A stretch of DNA of 45,453 nt from Owenia fusiformis (GCA_903813345.2 CAIIXF020000041.1:1-45453); one strand, 5' to 3'. Shown: positions 1 through 12,516, numbered from the stretch's first letter. Notes: generated by a model not told the origin, from the letters alone. Numbers and translations are program-made.

Positions 1-14
1 GACTAGCCACAGTG
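1..14 (+). repeat. Edge of a dispersed coding-derived module
   Basis: The first 14 bases (gactagccacagtg) match the end of a module found complete at 38159-38194 and, inverted, at 31001-31036. In the other two sites this stretch reads R-L-A-T-V in the shared frame. Only the edge is inside the window, so the match could be chance; the value comes from the longer copies. Confidence 0.35.
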
Positions 15-3000
15 AAAATACGTTACATGCAAGCAGATGATAAGTTATTTGGAACTTCCATAAGCATAATTTACCGAAAGATTTTCACTGCAAAAATCAT
101 TATGAAGACCATTATAGCCCAAAATGTGTCAACCTCTGTAAATAACGTTTCGTGCATTAACGCAGTGCATTTCCGGGGATTGCTGACTTCAATTATAAAG
201 TCTATGAACGTTTGTGTTCAGTTTCCTTTTCAATGAATGCATCATTCTCAATGGTGAGCAGCATAAACAGGCATCTCTTATTTGTAATATGAAAGATTTT
301 ATAGCTTTCCAACGATGTTTATTTGCTTATCATTACTTTCTAATTTCATTATTACGATCTGATCTACTAGATACATTACGATCTGATGTACAAGATTCGG
401 AATGCCCTCGTCAAACGTAATTCGTTGCAAATCAATGTCCGAGAATAAAATAAATCAAAAAATCAAGAGATGAGGTGCATAAGACTACGATCCTCATTGA
501 AAAATATCGCAAATCGAATTAACTAGCATTATAGAAACATAAAGCACAAGATGCGCATGCGACGATAGAGGCAACAAAAGCGAGATGATTTTTCCCCTCT
601 TCGAAAAATAAAACCGGGGGTAGACCACTAAAATATATAGACTTCAAGAGCCTCAAACAAAACATCAGAAGAAACAAATTTAATAGCGAAAGTTATGAGA
701 TGTGAAATAAGAAATCTGGAAAAGGGATCGAGTCTGACAAGAAAGAAATTTGTCTCTCTAAAGCGGAAATTATAGCGACTAAAACAAAAATCTCAGAATG
801 AAGCAAAGCATAGTAATAAAACAACTTCCGGTGGTCATGGAAAAACGTCTTGTGAGAGAGAGAGGCGGGGGGTTATCGGCGAAGCGCTCCGCAGATAATG
901 GTGTCAAGAGAAACGTCTCTACACCGGTGCAGATGAATTTTATGATTGAACTATACGTATACGTCAGCCTTACTGGATTCGACTCGACATCAATATCATT
1001 ATGTTTCAATTGATAACGTACACTCGAGTAGAATAAGGATCGGATTCTTGATTTGAAATGTGTTAAAGGGACGTTTCAGATCTAGATATCTAGATAGATG
1101 CTGATTGTATGCAGGGAAAACGTCACTACGTCAACCTGCAACTGGTCTAAGCATGCATTAAAAGCTAAACCCAAAGGAAAATTACTCAAATTGTAAAAAC
1201 AAGGCAAGGTACTATAGCTGGTATATGAGATAACAGGGAACATATACCAAGGGTGTCAAAAAATATTTTAACTACATGGCATCTGTCATCCAATTCTCAT
1301 TCAATCTAAAAATGTAAACCCTTGTCTCATAATTCAGTGCAATGTTTTGGTAAAGTTGGTGTGAAAAGAATGTAGAAAAGATGTGTTCAGTGCATATAAA
1401 CTTTGCGGACGTAATACGTACATGTCCTTTTATTTTCTTTGACGATATTTTAGAATAAAATGTGAAACACGACAGGATTCTCTAAATCATGTTTTACGTA
1501 TGTCGGGTTTTGACGGGACATTTTACATAAACGTGGCCATATTTGGATACAAATAAAAACTGGGTGTTTCTCAATTCAGCTAGTTATATCCTACATATCA
1601 AAAATGTCGATTCTTGAAGTAAGCGTTTCCTTGTGAAAATCGACATGCGGTTGAATAGTGAAATAGCGTAATGATCAATTCTTCCAAAATAAAACTGTTA
1701 TCATTTTTTTCGTCTTTAGGATCATTTTTCATGATCGCATCGATTCATGTTTCAATAAAGTCGACCCTTTCAATTTTATTCAAATGAAAAACAAAAGGTA
1801 AGTAAAAACATGGAGAAAAATGATAGATTTTATTGGTTCATGTTGACAAGTCATGCACATCAAAAAGGAAAAGCTTGCAGTCCAAATCCATTTGCGATTT
1901 AAAAGGACAGTTAAGAACCATGAGGAACTTTCTTGTTTTTTTAAAATGTTGCATTCTTATTTGAATAGCTTGACATATTAATCAGGGGGTCAAGATGTGA
2001 AAATCGACATGTTTGAGACGGACCCTAATTTCAATTTGAAAATTTGCCTATTTTTCCTTGGAGTTTACTTCAATGCCTTGAATAACGAATGTACAACTGT
2101 ATACAGATATATACTATATGTCTATTTGAAAAAACATTTTAGATTTATTTTCACTTTTAAACAAAATGAATTTCACACTTAAGTGGTTTTGAGTGAAATA
2201 TCCCCTGTTGACACGTTACATTTTGAATTATTTTTCGTCTTTAAACGCTCATTACTCAAACAATATATGACTATTATACTTATTTTTCCTCTTGATAAAT
2301 GTAGATGGAAGTTTTATTTCAAAGGATGAATTTTAGTAAGCGTCCCATATTGTGACGTCATAGAGTTTGAAAAATAGAATATGTTGACAGCGACCTTTTT
2401 TGCTCATTTTTTGTTACCTTCAACTTTTCAGGTGTACATTAAACAAAAATTACGAGATCAATTTTTAATATATCATACATGATTATTTTGCTCTTAAACT
2501 CTAGTTTATTAATAATAGTTGATTTTGTTTGCAAAAGTATGTGTTTTCTGTTGTATATGGAAAAGTGGAGGACGAAAGGTTTTCAAAATTCATTAAAATA
2601 GGGGTAACTTACGCCATTCGCCTATTTTCAAGCACAGCAACAAGTATATTTATTTCAACTAAAATATCAATTGATTCTTGTTTTATGATGCTCCTAACCC
2701 ATTGTTAATACGTATGCGATATCAGAGTTATTCGCATTAAATATTTTGAGATATAGAGGCAAATATGGAGGACGAAAGGATTTCCATATGTGTACATCAC
2801 ATTCTGTGGTGTTTAAACGCGAAAATGTGTAACAATGCGATTTTAAGTCAGAAAAATGTTAAGAAATACTATTTTTGTATCAATCTCCTGTTGTCCAGCT
2901 TATATAATGTCTCAACCACCCACTAACTCAAACACTTTTTTCCTTCCTTCCGTGATTACTAGCTTCCCTCTATGCTTTCTTCTTTCTTTGTTCACTTCCT

Positions 3001-3462
3001 TCCTACTTCCTTTATTGTGTTTATTGTGTTTTGTGTTTATCTACTCTGCGTTTATGTTTTTGAATAAATAATTGTTATAAAAAATATATATAAATATTCG
3101 CATTAAATTGTTGCCAGTTAGTTAACATTACATAAAAGGACCGTGGTTTTTACAGAATGTTTTCAATAATTGGTTTAAGAGAAAAATTCAGTTCACCATC
3201 GATTCCTATCCTTTAAGAATTTTGTAACGACGTTGACAAATGGATCAAACTGCCCGTAGAAGACATATTTACGATGTTGCCATAATAATAATTAATCTTT
3301 TCTCGGGACCTCATCATGTTTTCAGCGAGGCCTCATGTTTTCAGCGGGATCACTGAAACACATAATGCATTTCGAACCCCATGGTTGACATAATTGTAAA
3401 GTTACTTATCCATACAGACCATATTGATCCACTATGTGTTATGGATTATGTAAATAGAGATT
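15..3462. other. No gene recognised; AT-rich non-coding DNA
   Basis: Open frames here are short and lack any motif I recognise. Small repeats are visible: GTGAAAATCGACATG occurs at 1633-1647 and 1997-2011, and GGAGGACGAAAGG at 2567-2579 and 2767-2779, exactly 200 bases apart. A GA-rich/G-run patch lies at about 850-875. GAGGTGCATAA at 472-482 matches the TIR of the element at 23156-23652. This is probably decayed transposon or intergenic sequence. Confidence 0.5.
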
Positions 3463-3598
3463 ATCCTATATGAGGTTCAGGATATTGGGATTATCCCGAG
3501 GCCAATATAATATATCTGCCCGAGGGCCGTAGGTCCCGAGGGTAGATATATTATATTGGCCAAGGGATCATCCAAATATCCTGAACCGACTATAGGAT
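3463..3598. repeat. Long palindrome with AT-rich stem and GC-rich tip
   Basis: Two arms of about 60 bases are nearly perfect inverted copies around a tip of roughly 10 bases (CCGTAGGTC region, about 3525-3535). Each arm contains a GGTTCAGGATAT block and a GGCCAATATAATATATCT block. It ends 6 bases before the next hairpin element. The sequence would fold into a hairpin or cruciform. It is probably a fold-back MITE; no protein is involved. Confidence 0.75.
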
Positions 3599-3604
3599 GA
3601 TCTG

Positions 3605-3998
3605 TTTATCCCATACCAATCACATTGTTCAATTTGCCAAAGTTCAGAAACTTTGCAACCAACCGTGGAATATTCTTAAAATATTCATGTCCAGTTTTGT
3701 ATTCCTGTTTTTTTTCCTGTTCAAATCTTTGATTATTAATGCCGGTACACTGCTCCTTCCCTTCTTTAAAGCATCAAACAGGTCGAGATTGTCTGCGTTT
3801 TTCTCCATTGTCGTTTACAGTATGCGAACGTTACAAAAAAAGAACCAATACGGGAACAGCGATTATGACGTAGCGGGCAGATATACTATATCTGCCCGCT
3901 CGGAGCGGGACGTAAAGCTATATCTGCCCGCTGATGAAAATATAAGTTTTTACAAACCGGCTTTATGTACCCGTAACACGTCCAAGTATGGGATAAAT
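3605..3998. mobile_element. Hairpin MITE (same family as 43948-44167)
   Basis: Terminal inverted repeats start TTTATCCCATAC and end GTATGGGATAAA. The interior has TGACGT followed by a double palindrome, AGCGGGCAGATATA / TATATCTGCCCGCT (about 3872-3900, with a further copy to 3932). The element at 43948-44167 has related ends (TTTATTCTATACTTAG), a related subterminal CAAAGT block, and the same TGACGT + GCGGG + ATATA core. A 143-codon open frame runs through it but has no recognisable domain and is probably incidental. No convincing target-site duplication is seen. Confidence 0.6.
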
Positions 3999-5518
3999 CG
4001 TATTTATTGCCTTGAACGACAGGAGTGATATATATATATATATGAATGGTAAATTATGCAGACGTGCATGTTGACGCCCTTTCTTCCATGCCAATGAAAA
4101 ATAATCATTTTTATGTCATTGTTTGTCAAATATATCTGTATCTATATATCAAAGTATTCCTGGAATATCAAAGAACTGAAATAAGTTTTTTCATCCTTTT
4201 GGTCCAATTTATTTGTCCAGTAATACAAATAAACAGGACTTTGCTCGCGATATCAGCGTGAACTTGCTCGTGACTTTTGAATCATAGCGGGGCTTTGGAT
4301 ACTACCCGTGAATTTATAAGTTTACAAGCATCCTCTATATTCCTTTTTATACGTTCTAAACTTAAAGCTCAACTTAAACTTTTATAAGAACTGTGAAATA
4401 ATTCACTCGTCCGTTTGACAAACCGTATTAATGTGTATTGTGTGTATAACACCACGCCACAAGAGCTAGGTATTAAGTTGATATTCTTAAACATGTTCTT
4501 CAGGTTTGATTATTCAATCTCAAAACTATTTTTTCATCTTTTCACAACCTTTATTTTACTAAACAGGGCGTTTCGAATCCTGTCTGGATCCCTTTTCAAC
4601 TGTTATAAAAAAAAGCATTACCAATACTTAATGGGTGCCGAAAATGGGGAGTTTAGCTACCACTTTAGATGTTGACAATTTTCTGAACAAATCATGGCGC
4701 GATTCGGACTCGTTGAAAAGATTGTAAAATGTACAAAAATAAGACTAAGTGTTAAAAACAACATTTTCAAAATCATGATTGATGATTGTCGGCTACATGT
4801 GTATTACACTACTTGTTTCTTCTGACTAACAACAAGTTGTAGACCTCTCCATTCGGCCAACCGACAAAATCATATACCTCGACTGAAAACCTTAAAACTA
4901 CTATTGACCTCGCGATCGACCTTAATTCTCTGTCGACATTAGATTCTCGGTTTAAAGTCTCGCTACTCGGTATTTTGCCTGGAGAGGTCAACAATTGTTT
5001 AATATACAGCTGCAGATTACAACGATGCTACAGATGCTACATTTGCAGTCACTGATTAATGAATGAGGTTTACCAATCGGAAAATATTCATGTCAACTGG
5101 GTATAATTCATGAAAATCAATTACATATTGATTTAGGTGTTACAAGGCCTTTTAAATACAAGTTTACGAATACGTTTTCGAAACAACTTTTATCGAAAGC
5201 TCTCTATTGGTGTCATTGCAACTTCAATCGAAGTTCTATATAATGACCCTCAGAGCAAAATGAACTTAAGAATGGCATAATGATTTATAGATTTAATATC
5301 TTTTCAACACTTGACAAATTTTTGGATTTGCAGGGAGGTAATTTCTTCAACTATGATATGATCATTTGAATGACATGAACATTGGCATTTTACTTTAGCG
5401 TTTTAGCATTTTAGTGGTTTCGTTTTGATGATCTATGAGTCAATGTTTGTTAACATGCATGTTTTGCGTTTTCTGCATATTGAAATTTTATCTTGAGATC
5501 AACAGTCATTTCCTTATC
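3999..5518. other. No gene recognised
   Basis: A short TA microsatellite sits at about 4027-4043. The remaining sequence is AT-rich, with short open frames on both strands that contain no recognisable motif or splice pattern. Confidence 0.5.
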
Positions 5519-5768
5519 TTAAGGACTGGGGGGCTCATGTGTGCGGTTTGACGGTTTTAGGAGCTGTCGAGTTGCGTAAATGGGTTTTGTAAAAACGCAG
5601 CGTCTTAGACTGACCATCGTAGCCACGGGGGTCGCGGTGTCCACACTCACACCCCTCCCGGCGATGACCAGTCTAACAGACAAGCTTCTGCCATCTAACC
5701 AACCGCACACGCCTTGTGCGCCATGGACACTAACTCTCAGTTCCTTTATAATATCTTTTAATCGTTAA
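5519..5768 (-). other. GC-richer island, possible SINE or old repeat
   Basis: This block is clearly richer in GC than its surroundings and is open on both strands, which often reflects composition rather than coding. The minus strand holds GGTTAGATGGC, which vaguely resembles a tRNA A box, followed by a GC-rich stretch with no convincing B box. It may be a tRNA-derived SINE remnant. I cannot exclude a small exon. Confidence 0.2.
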
Positions 5769-6453
5769 CCTTTAACAAGCTTTTTTAAATATTGCTTAAC
5801 TTCTATTTTTATCAGATAAGTAGCTCTAACTGAAGTGTTCCGTACCTGTACATATCAGTCATGAGACTATCACATCTGACATAAAACATGTTTTAACTAC
5901 ATTAATCTTTGGCATTTGAATGTTATTTGAATATAACCAATTGAACAACAAAGTGTGAGTCAGATATATTGAACTAAGACGTAATATCTGCATACTTTGA
6001 ACGAGGGTAGTTCCAGAAGTAATGCAATGCATACTATAACTTTTTCAATATTCTTCAATTACGATGGACCCCCCCCCTCAACTGGCTGAAAGCGGCTGCG
6101 GCCCTGCCATGTATACCCTTTATCCTTTGTTAATGTATATTCCAGTTCATACTTTAGTTATGAAAAACACCATATAATTATATGTGATGTTGGGGATATC
6201 AACAATGAATATTCTAATGGAATAATGCATTGACACTGGCTAATAAGCTTTGCATTCCCTTGGGCAGAGCATGTCTGGTATGAATGTAGTGCTCGTGATA
6301 AATACATTTGACAATAATTTTAATGTCATATCACCTTCGTCTTCTATTTCATAATTATTTTCATTTATTTCTTGACTGTTGTTTCATTTGTACCATCAAT
6401 TTGAAATATCAAACATGTTACGAAAAATCTTTGAGACAGTCCTAGCATACATA
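5769..6453. other. No gene recognised
   Basis: AT-rich sequence with a C-run at about 6067-6076 followed by a short GC-rich fragment. No coding or repeat structure could be supported. Confidence 0.45.
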
Positions 6454-6557
6454 GTCCATGGTATGAAATCTCTAGGACGTCTAATAAAGGAGCTGGTACC
6501 ACACTATAGCGTAGCGATATTTGACCTCATATTAACATACCTACATATGTTCCTTAA

Positions 6558-7548
6558 AGTGTGCGCCTGACCCGGCTACGTATAGCACAGAGTTTATACT
6601 GGCGGATTAGACTAGTTCATTTTTTTATATGTGTGTAAAAGCTTTCTCTTATTTGCGTTTTTTCGTTTAGTACGGTTTTGTTATAATTGCCGAGGTCATA
6701 TAACCGGGATAAAACAATGATTATCGTTGACTGCCCACACACAAAACATACGTTGAGTGAACAGTGTTATTACAAACAACAGGCTTTAGAATACAAAGCG
6801 TAGTGTGATAAAAAGCTGCACACTACCACTGCTGCAAGTACATATTACTAATTTACCAGGGCTCCCAAAGAGTGGATAGGGAGGTTGTGTTTGTCACTTT
6901 TAAATTTTACATTTCAAAATTGTCATTTTACATGTCATAATTTGTTGGTTTCATTCGTTTAGCCAATCAAAACATTGTAAAACAATAAATTGTCTGTTAC
7001 GTACAATCAATTTTGTTCAGTTTTGATTAGTTGTCAGAATAAAGTTACGTTCATCTGAATCCATGTATGAAAACAAAAATCCTATTTTCACTTCAAAATA
7101 CTTCAGTGAGATGAAGGCTCGGAATTGTCACATGCAATAACTTATTGTCGTATTCGTTATTTTATCTTCTCGATAGTAGCATTTAGTCGCACATTTGATG
7201 CCAGGTCACCTTGTCGCGTACCTCTTGGGGAACCCCACATTTATGTGTGTACTCATGGAAGTCAATTCCCCGGTGTAGCCGAGAGCCACAAACTTTTCAA
7301 CAGTTTCGAAATGACCAATTTCTCTCATATATACTCTAAATAGTTTATTATTTAGCACCTACAAAGTATTGCTAATAACCATATGTAATTTCAATAAGGA
7401 AACTTATCTGGCTACATATAAATTCAATATCAACTAGCTGTTCTCTCAACACGTCCTGGCTTACCTTGTGGTGACAAACCCTGGGTTTTCGCTATTTATA
7501 GTTTATCAACACCTGGACGCATGCGCATTTTATACTTTATCGGGCACT
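6558..7548. mobile_element. Insertion flanked by TTAA inside the TIR transposon
   Basis: Comparison of the two left halves (6454-8106 and 8109-8818) shows one 991-base block missing from the second. It is bounded by TTAA on both sides (6554-6557 and 7549-7552). The ends are weakly inverted (AGTG...CGCC and the complement AGTGCCCG). TTAA targeting is known for piggyBac and some other DNA transposons, but these ends lack the usual piggyBac CCC start. A 72-codon open frame inside has no recognisable domain. Confidence 0.55.
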
Positions 7549-8108
7549 TTAACAATTTTTATTATAACCGTTTAATATACTTCCGGCTATTGGGCTGAAT
7601 CATGCCTGCCATTAACAGAGGTCAAAAATGACCAAAAAATAAAATCTCAATTTTTCACAATTTGGAGTACATAATGCAACAGAAAATAATATAAAATTAT
7701 TTTAAACATATGATTTAGGTTTCTAATCTATAAATTTGAGGTAATTTTTCTTATCAATACAAAAAAAATATGTAATCAATGTATCGACGTTTTGTATTGT
7801 TTCTCAGAAATTAATAAGATAAATGCTACAATTGAATTACTTTTATTTTAGAATCACAAAATCGGTCTTAATACGCAGTGAACATTATCAATAAAGGAGG
7901 GTCTATTGCTCTTCCTTAACTAATTGGGACTACAGCTAAAATTATATTTCTCGTAGTTAGATATAGCTCAGTTGCTTATAAAACAACCATCAAGACTTGG
8001 TCGAATTCATAAATAATTGAGAAAAATCGTTATCATTGTCTTCCTAAAACTTAATGATATCCTGCAGTAAGGTCAAAGAAGAAACAAACATCAGGAAACT
8101 TGATGATA

Positions 8109-9487
8109 GTCCATGGTATGAAATCTCTAGGACGTCTAATAAAGGAGTTGGTAGCACACTAAAGCGCAGCCATATTTGACCTTACATTAACATACCTACA
8201 CATGTCCCCTAATAATTTTTATAATAACCGTTCAATATACTTCCGGCTTTTAGGCTGAATTATGCCTGCCATTAACAGAGGTCAAAAAATCACAAAAAAT
8301 AAAATCCCAAGTTTTTACAATTTGGAGTACACAATGCAACAGAAAATGAAAAAAAAGATTCCAAATGTATGATTTATGTTTCTAAGCTATACGTTTGAGG
8401 TTATTTTTCTTATCAATACCAAAAAATATGTAATCAGTGTATCGACCTTTTGTATTGTTTCTCAGGGATTGATAAGATAAATGCTACATATGAATCACTT
8501 TTATATTGGAATGACAAATGTTTAAATTATGCTAGTTTTTCACAAAAGGGGCCTCAATACGTTTTGAGATATGAACTTTTATTCAGCGGTGGAAATTATC
8601 AATAAAGGCGGGTATATTGCTCTTCCTTGACTAATTGGGACTACAGCTAAAATTCTATTTCCCGTAGTTAGATATATCTCAGTTGCTTATAAAACAACCA
8701 TTAAGACTTGATCGAATTCACGAATAATTGAGAAAAATCGTTATCATAATCTTCCTAAAATTTGATTGTATTCAGCAGTAAGGTCAAAAAACAAACAGCC
8801 CTCGGAAAACTTGATGATAGCCACAAGTAACGTCGAGGAAGAATTTCAGGGCGTTCGATTGCATATGACTCTAATTGATTATTAGAAATGCCCTTTGTGT
8901 ATATGAACATTCCAATACCTCTGTAACATTTAATTAGATATAAATCTTACATGTTTGTTATTATATTATGTTATATAAAACATGAACAATAATTTGTTGT
9001 AAGACCCCTAGCGATTATATGGAAAAATTCTGGTAATAAAATGTTTTAAATGGTAAGAAAACTAATATGTTCCCAATCATAAATTACCTAAATATTCCAC
9101 ATAATTTTGTTGAATCGGCTTGGCTCAAATTTGAACAATCAAACAAAATCTGAAAAACACACTTGCATAATTACACTATTTAAACACTGAGCGACATCTA
9201 CGTTTAAATTAAATAGAATATTTTTAAATTATGATAATCTATTTTTGTTTGTATGCTTAGAATAACGGTCCGTGTCTTATAAAATGTATAAAAGTTCGAA
9301 TCAAAATATTTACGTTTTTTGACCCCTTGTGATGAAATACATTTTTCGACCCGAAAGCCGGAAGTTTTTTTCAGCAAATGGTATTTTAAAAGAATCAAGA
9401 CATGTACACCTTCATAAATATTGCTTCAAATATTTCTGCGCTAGAGTGTGCTACGGATCCTTCATATTCGGAAGTCATACCATGGAC
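8109..9487. mobile_element. Inner, nested copy of the same TIR transposon (1379 bp)
   Basis: It begins GTCCATGGTATG and ends CATACCATGGAC. Its left half repeats 6454-8106 (minus the 991-base insert) and its right half is repeated by 9490-10126, giving the order left-left-right-right. That order is what one copy inserting into the middle of another produces. The host junctions are CTTGATGATA before and TGTGATAGCCACAAG after; the undisturbed junction CTTGATGATAGCCACAAG is present inside the inner copy at about 8808-8825. There is no transposase. It is the best-preserved member of the family in the window. Confidence 0.75.
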
Positions 9488-10285
9488 TGTGATAGCCACA
9501 AGTAACGTCGAGGAAGAATTGTAAGGCGTTCGATTGCATGTGACTCTAAATGATTATTAGACATACCCTTAGAATATATGAACATTCCAATTACTCTGTA
9601 ACATTCAATTAGATATAAATCTTACCTATTTGCTATTGTATTATGTTTTATAAAACATGAACAATAATTTGTTGTTTGACCCCTTGCTATTATATGGAAA
9701 ATTTCTGGTAATAAAATGTCTTAAATGGTAAGAAAACGAATATGTTCCCAATCATAAATTACCTAAAGATTCCCCACAATTTTGTTGAATCGCATTTGAA
9801 AAATCGAACAAAATCTGAAAACACACACTTGCGTGATTACACTTATTAAACCATGACATCTACCGTAAAATTATACTATATTTTTATAGTATGATAATCT
9901 ATTTTTTGTTCGTGTGCTCAGAATAACGGTCTGTGTCTTATAAAATGTATACAAGTTCGAATCAAAATATTTACATTTTTTAACCCCTTGTGATGAAAGA
10001 CATTTTCGACCCGAAAGCCGGGAGTTTTTTCAGCAAATGGTATTTTAAGAGAATCAAGACACATGCACCTCAATAAATATTGCTTCAAATGTTGCTGCGC
10101 TATAGTGTGCTACGGATACCATGGACTAACAAGTCATGATCAAGACCAAGTGTCTTGTGAGCTTGGTAAATCATAATATCCCTTCTTAATTGCACTGCTG
10201 TGCTACAGGCTCTGTGTGAGGAGATATTGACTCAAGTAAAAGGCTTGTAGACTATCTGAATTATCACATAATACAACCTATCTCT

Positions 10286-10363
10286 GGATCTAGGAAAGGT
10301 ATTTACCCGAGGTGTTTTGTCTTAAAAAGGTAGATACTAAATACATGTATCACATTTAGTACC
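10286..10363 (+). repeat. Dispersed repeat, inverted partner at 15331-15408
   Basis: GGATCTAGGAAAGGTATT and the following 60 bases, including TATCACATTTAGTACC, recur in reverse complement at 15331-15408 with moderate divergence. The two copies lie on either side of the ankyrin gene. The family is not recognised. Confidence 0.55.
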
Positions 10364-10388
10364 CTTTTTCTGGATAAAAAGTATTATA

Positions 10389-11711
10389 CAGGGTGTCCGG
10401 AAAGTAAAGATACAAATGCTCTAATTTCAATAGATTTACCTGTTCTGAGATGAAACTACAACAGATTGTAGAGTGACATTATAACAATTTATCCTGCAAA
10501 TGTCATGACAATCAAAATAAAAAAGTTATGGTTGTTAACGGTAGTCCTGGATATGTGGAGTAGCGTCACAATTATGTTTTATAATTCTTTTCTCATGGTC
10601 ATATTATCTTGACACTCCATCATCTGTTGCTATTATACATCAAATTATGTACAACGACAGCAAAAGAAGTAGTAGTGTAATATTATTTGGTCATTTGACA
10701 TAGGGTTCCCGTTCTAAGTTAAATGTCAGATGTTCAACATCAATACACAAAACTCCCATATGACTCCTAGTTCAAAAGCTCATCTATTTTCAAAATGGCC
10801 GCCATTTTTGTTCCGCGAAATTCACTTTAAAAATGTCACTGTAAAGAGTATTTGTATGAAATAATTTTGTTACAAAAAATCGGTAAAAAATCATACCCGT
10901 TTTTTTATTTTCAGCTATTTTAGTTAACATTGATTTGTCCATCTGTCTTTCAGTCAGTCCAAAATAGTGGCTTGTTTTAAAACCTCTGTCTGTCAACACT
11001 TGGCTCTTTTTAAATCCTCTATAGATAGGATTCCCGTTTTAAAACATTTTTGTTCAACATCAATAAAGAGAAAAAACTGTGACTCCTGCTTCAAAAGCTC
11101 GCCTATTTTCAAAATGGCTACCATGTCTCGGGAAGTACACCTTTGGCCCATTTCCTAGCTTTACAAATAACTTCAGCTGTCCTGCATTGCAAAAAGCCAT
11201 GCCTTTGTAAAGAGTAGTTGTATGAAATAATTTTGTGACAAAAAAATCGGCAAAAAATTATATCTGTTTTTTTTCTGACCTGAATCGATTGCATACTTTA
11301 TAATTTCACAATATGACACAAATGGTTTATCTCATCAAATGTGCAAATATGAAGTTTGCACTCGATTCAGGTTATACTTTAAATTAAAACATTGTACATT
11401 TTTTCCCCCTACAAAATGGCTATAAAAATGCTCCAAAGACAACTTTTACATAAATCAAATATCATATAACTTTTTAAAACCAAATAAACAACTATTATAT
11501 TCCATTATTTAGTATCATATTTGGATAAGATGTAGGTATGCGAAGGATGCAAATGTATTTTGATAGACAAAAAATACATCCTGTTAACTTCCTTTATTTT
11601 CTATCAGAGCTCCTTTCACACCCTGGTATGGGTGGGGACAATTTTTTGAAGCAATGATGGAATGTGTGGACAAGGCCCGGCAAAATGGAGGCCATGGAGG
11701 GAAAGTATGTT
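10389..11711 (+). mobile_element. Decayed mariner/IS630-like element
   Basis: A TA followed by CAGGGTGTCCGGAAAGTAAAG at 10387 resembles the start of many mariner/IS630-type elements. About 1.3 kb downstream, 11637-11711 reads FFEAMMECVDKARQNGGHGG, similar in pattern to the C-terminal end of such transposases (a Cys/Arg helix followed by NGG-H). Nothing between reads as transposase, and I found no right-hand inverted repeat. An internal duplication is present: about 10700-10905 and 11025-11275 share blocks such as TTCAACATCAATA, TTCAAAAGCTC, ATTTTCAAAATGGC and TTGTATGAAATAATTTTGT. Confidence 0.35.
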
Positions 11712-12516
11712 TATATTTCATATTTGAACGCTTTGTAATGCCAATACTTAGTAAAATATTTGATGATGTGTTAATGAACACCTATAGCTTCAATGAAACC
11801 CCCAAAATGTTCAACTTACAGAGTGATTATTATGAAATTGAAAGTTAAATGCGACCTAACAAAAAATAAAATAATTTTCACTATTTTTGGAATTCTCCTT
11901 ATTTTTGTATGGTGCTTCAGGCAAATGAATAACTCCTAGGAACGTCCTCTGAGATACCTGTAATATCCCATCGCTTATATTCCAAAGTTGTGTTGCTTTT
12001 GAAGTTTATGAGTGATTTGTCGATATTTTTCGTGTATGGACAATGTTGTGGTGTTAACATATAAGAGTGCATTCATATATATTATCATATACATCTCAGT
12101 AGCAGTGATTCAATGAACATCACATCGCTCGAGTGGTGGTATTTTGACACACAATTAGGATACAAGTTTTGATTTGAATTTTCTCTTGAAAAAATAAATC
12201 TTCCAAATTTGTTGAGTTTTGTCGCAGAAATCGCCTACTCCCCGTCCGTCAAGTTTGTACGATCACCGGGCGTGTAACTAGATTTTATTATAACATCAAC
12301 ATAGTATGATCAATTGAAATACAACTTTGTATAATGATCATTGCATCATATACGAAAGGTTCATGGACAGATATTAAGTATCGATAGTGCATATATTGCA
12401 TTACTTATTGGACAACCCTCGTACTCGGAAGTTAGTTGTGAAAATACGTGGGCATGCTACGTAGGCTTTCAGACTTTAATTAGCAAAATGGAAAGGTAAT
12501 AAGGTTTCATATTTTC
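11712..12516. other. Upstream region of the ankyrin gene, no gene recognised
   Basis: AT-rich, no clear coding. It precedes the ankyrin open frame and should contain its promoter or an upstream intron. No inverted or tandem structure stands out. Confidence 0.45.

Larger units (their letters stand above)
6454..10126. mobile_element. Outer copy of a TIR transposon family (GTCCATGGTAT ends)
   Basis: The ends are GTCCATGG at 6454 and CCATGGAC at 10126, each next to a TA dinucleotide (6452-6453 and 10127-10128), suggesting TA target duplication. The imperfect inverted repeats extend about 170-200 bases: both ends carry GTA/C-CACACTATAGCG, then a block ending at GGTCAAAAA. The left half runs from 6454 to about 8106 and the right half from about 9490 to 10126; another copy (8109-9487) sits between them, and a 991-base unit (6558-7548) sits in the left half. 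Removing both leaves about 1.3 kb, close to the inner copy's size. No transposase is visible, so it is non-autonomous. A third copy is at 31208-35880. Confidence 0.75.

Noticed and set aside
3597-4028. 143-codon open frame as a gene
   Set aside because: It coincides with a hairpin MITE, reads through its palindromes and contains no domain.
5519-5768. tRNA gene or functional SINE
   Set aside because: Only a weak A-box-like motif is present and no B box or cloverleaf can be drawn, so it is listed only as a possible repeat.
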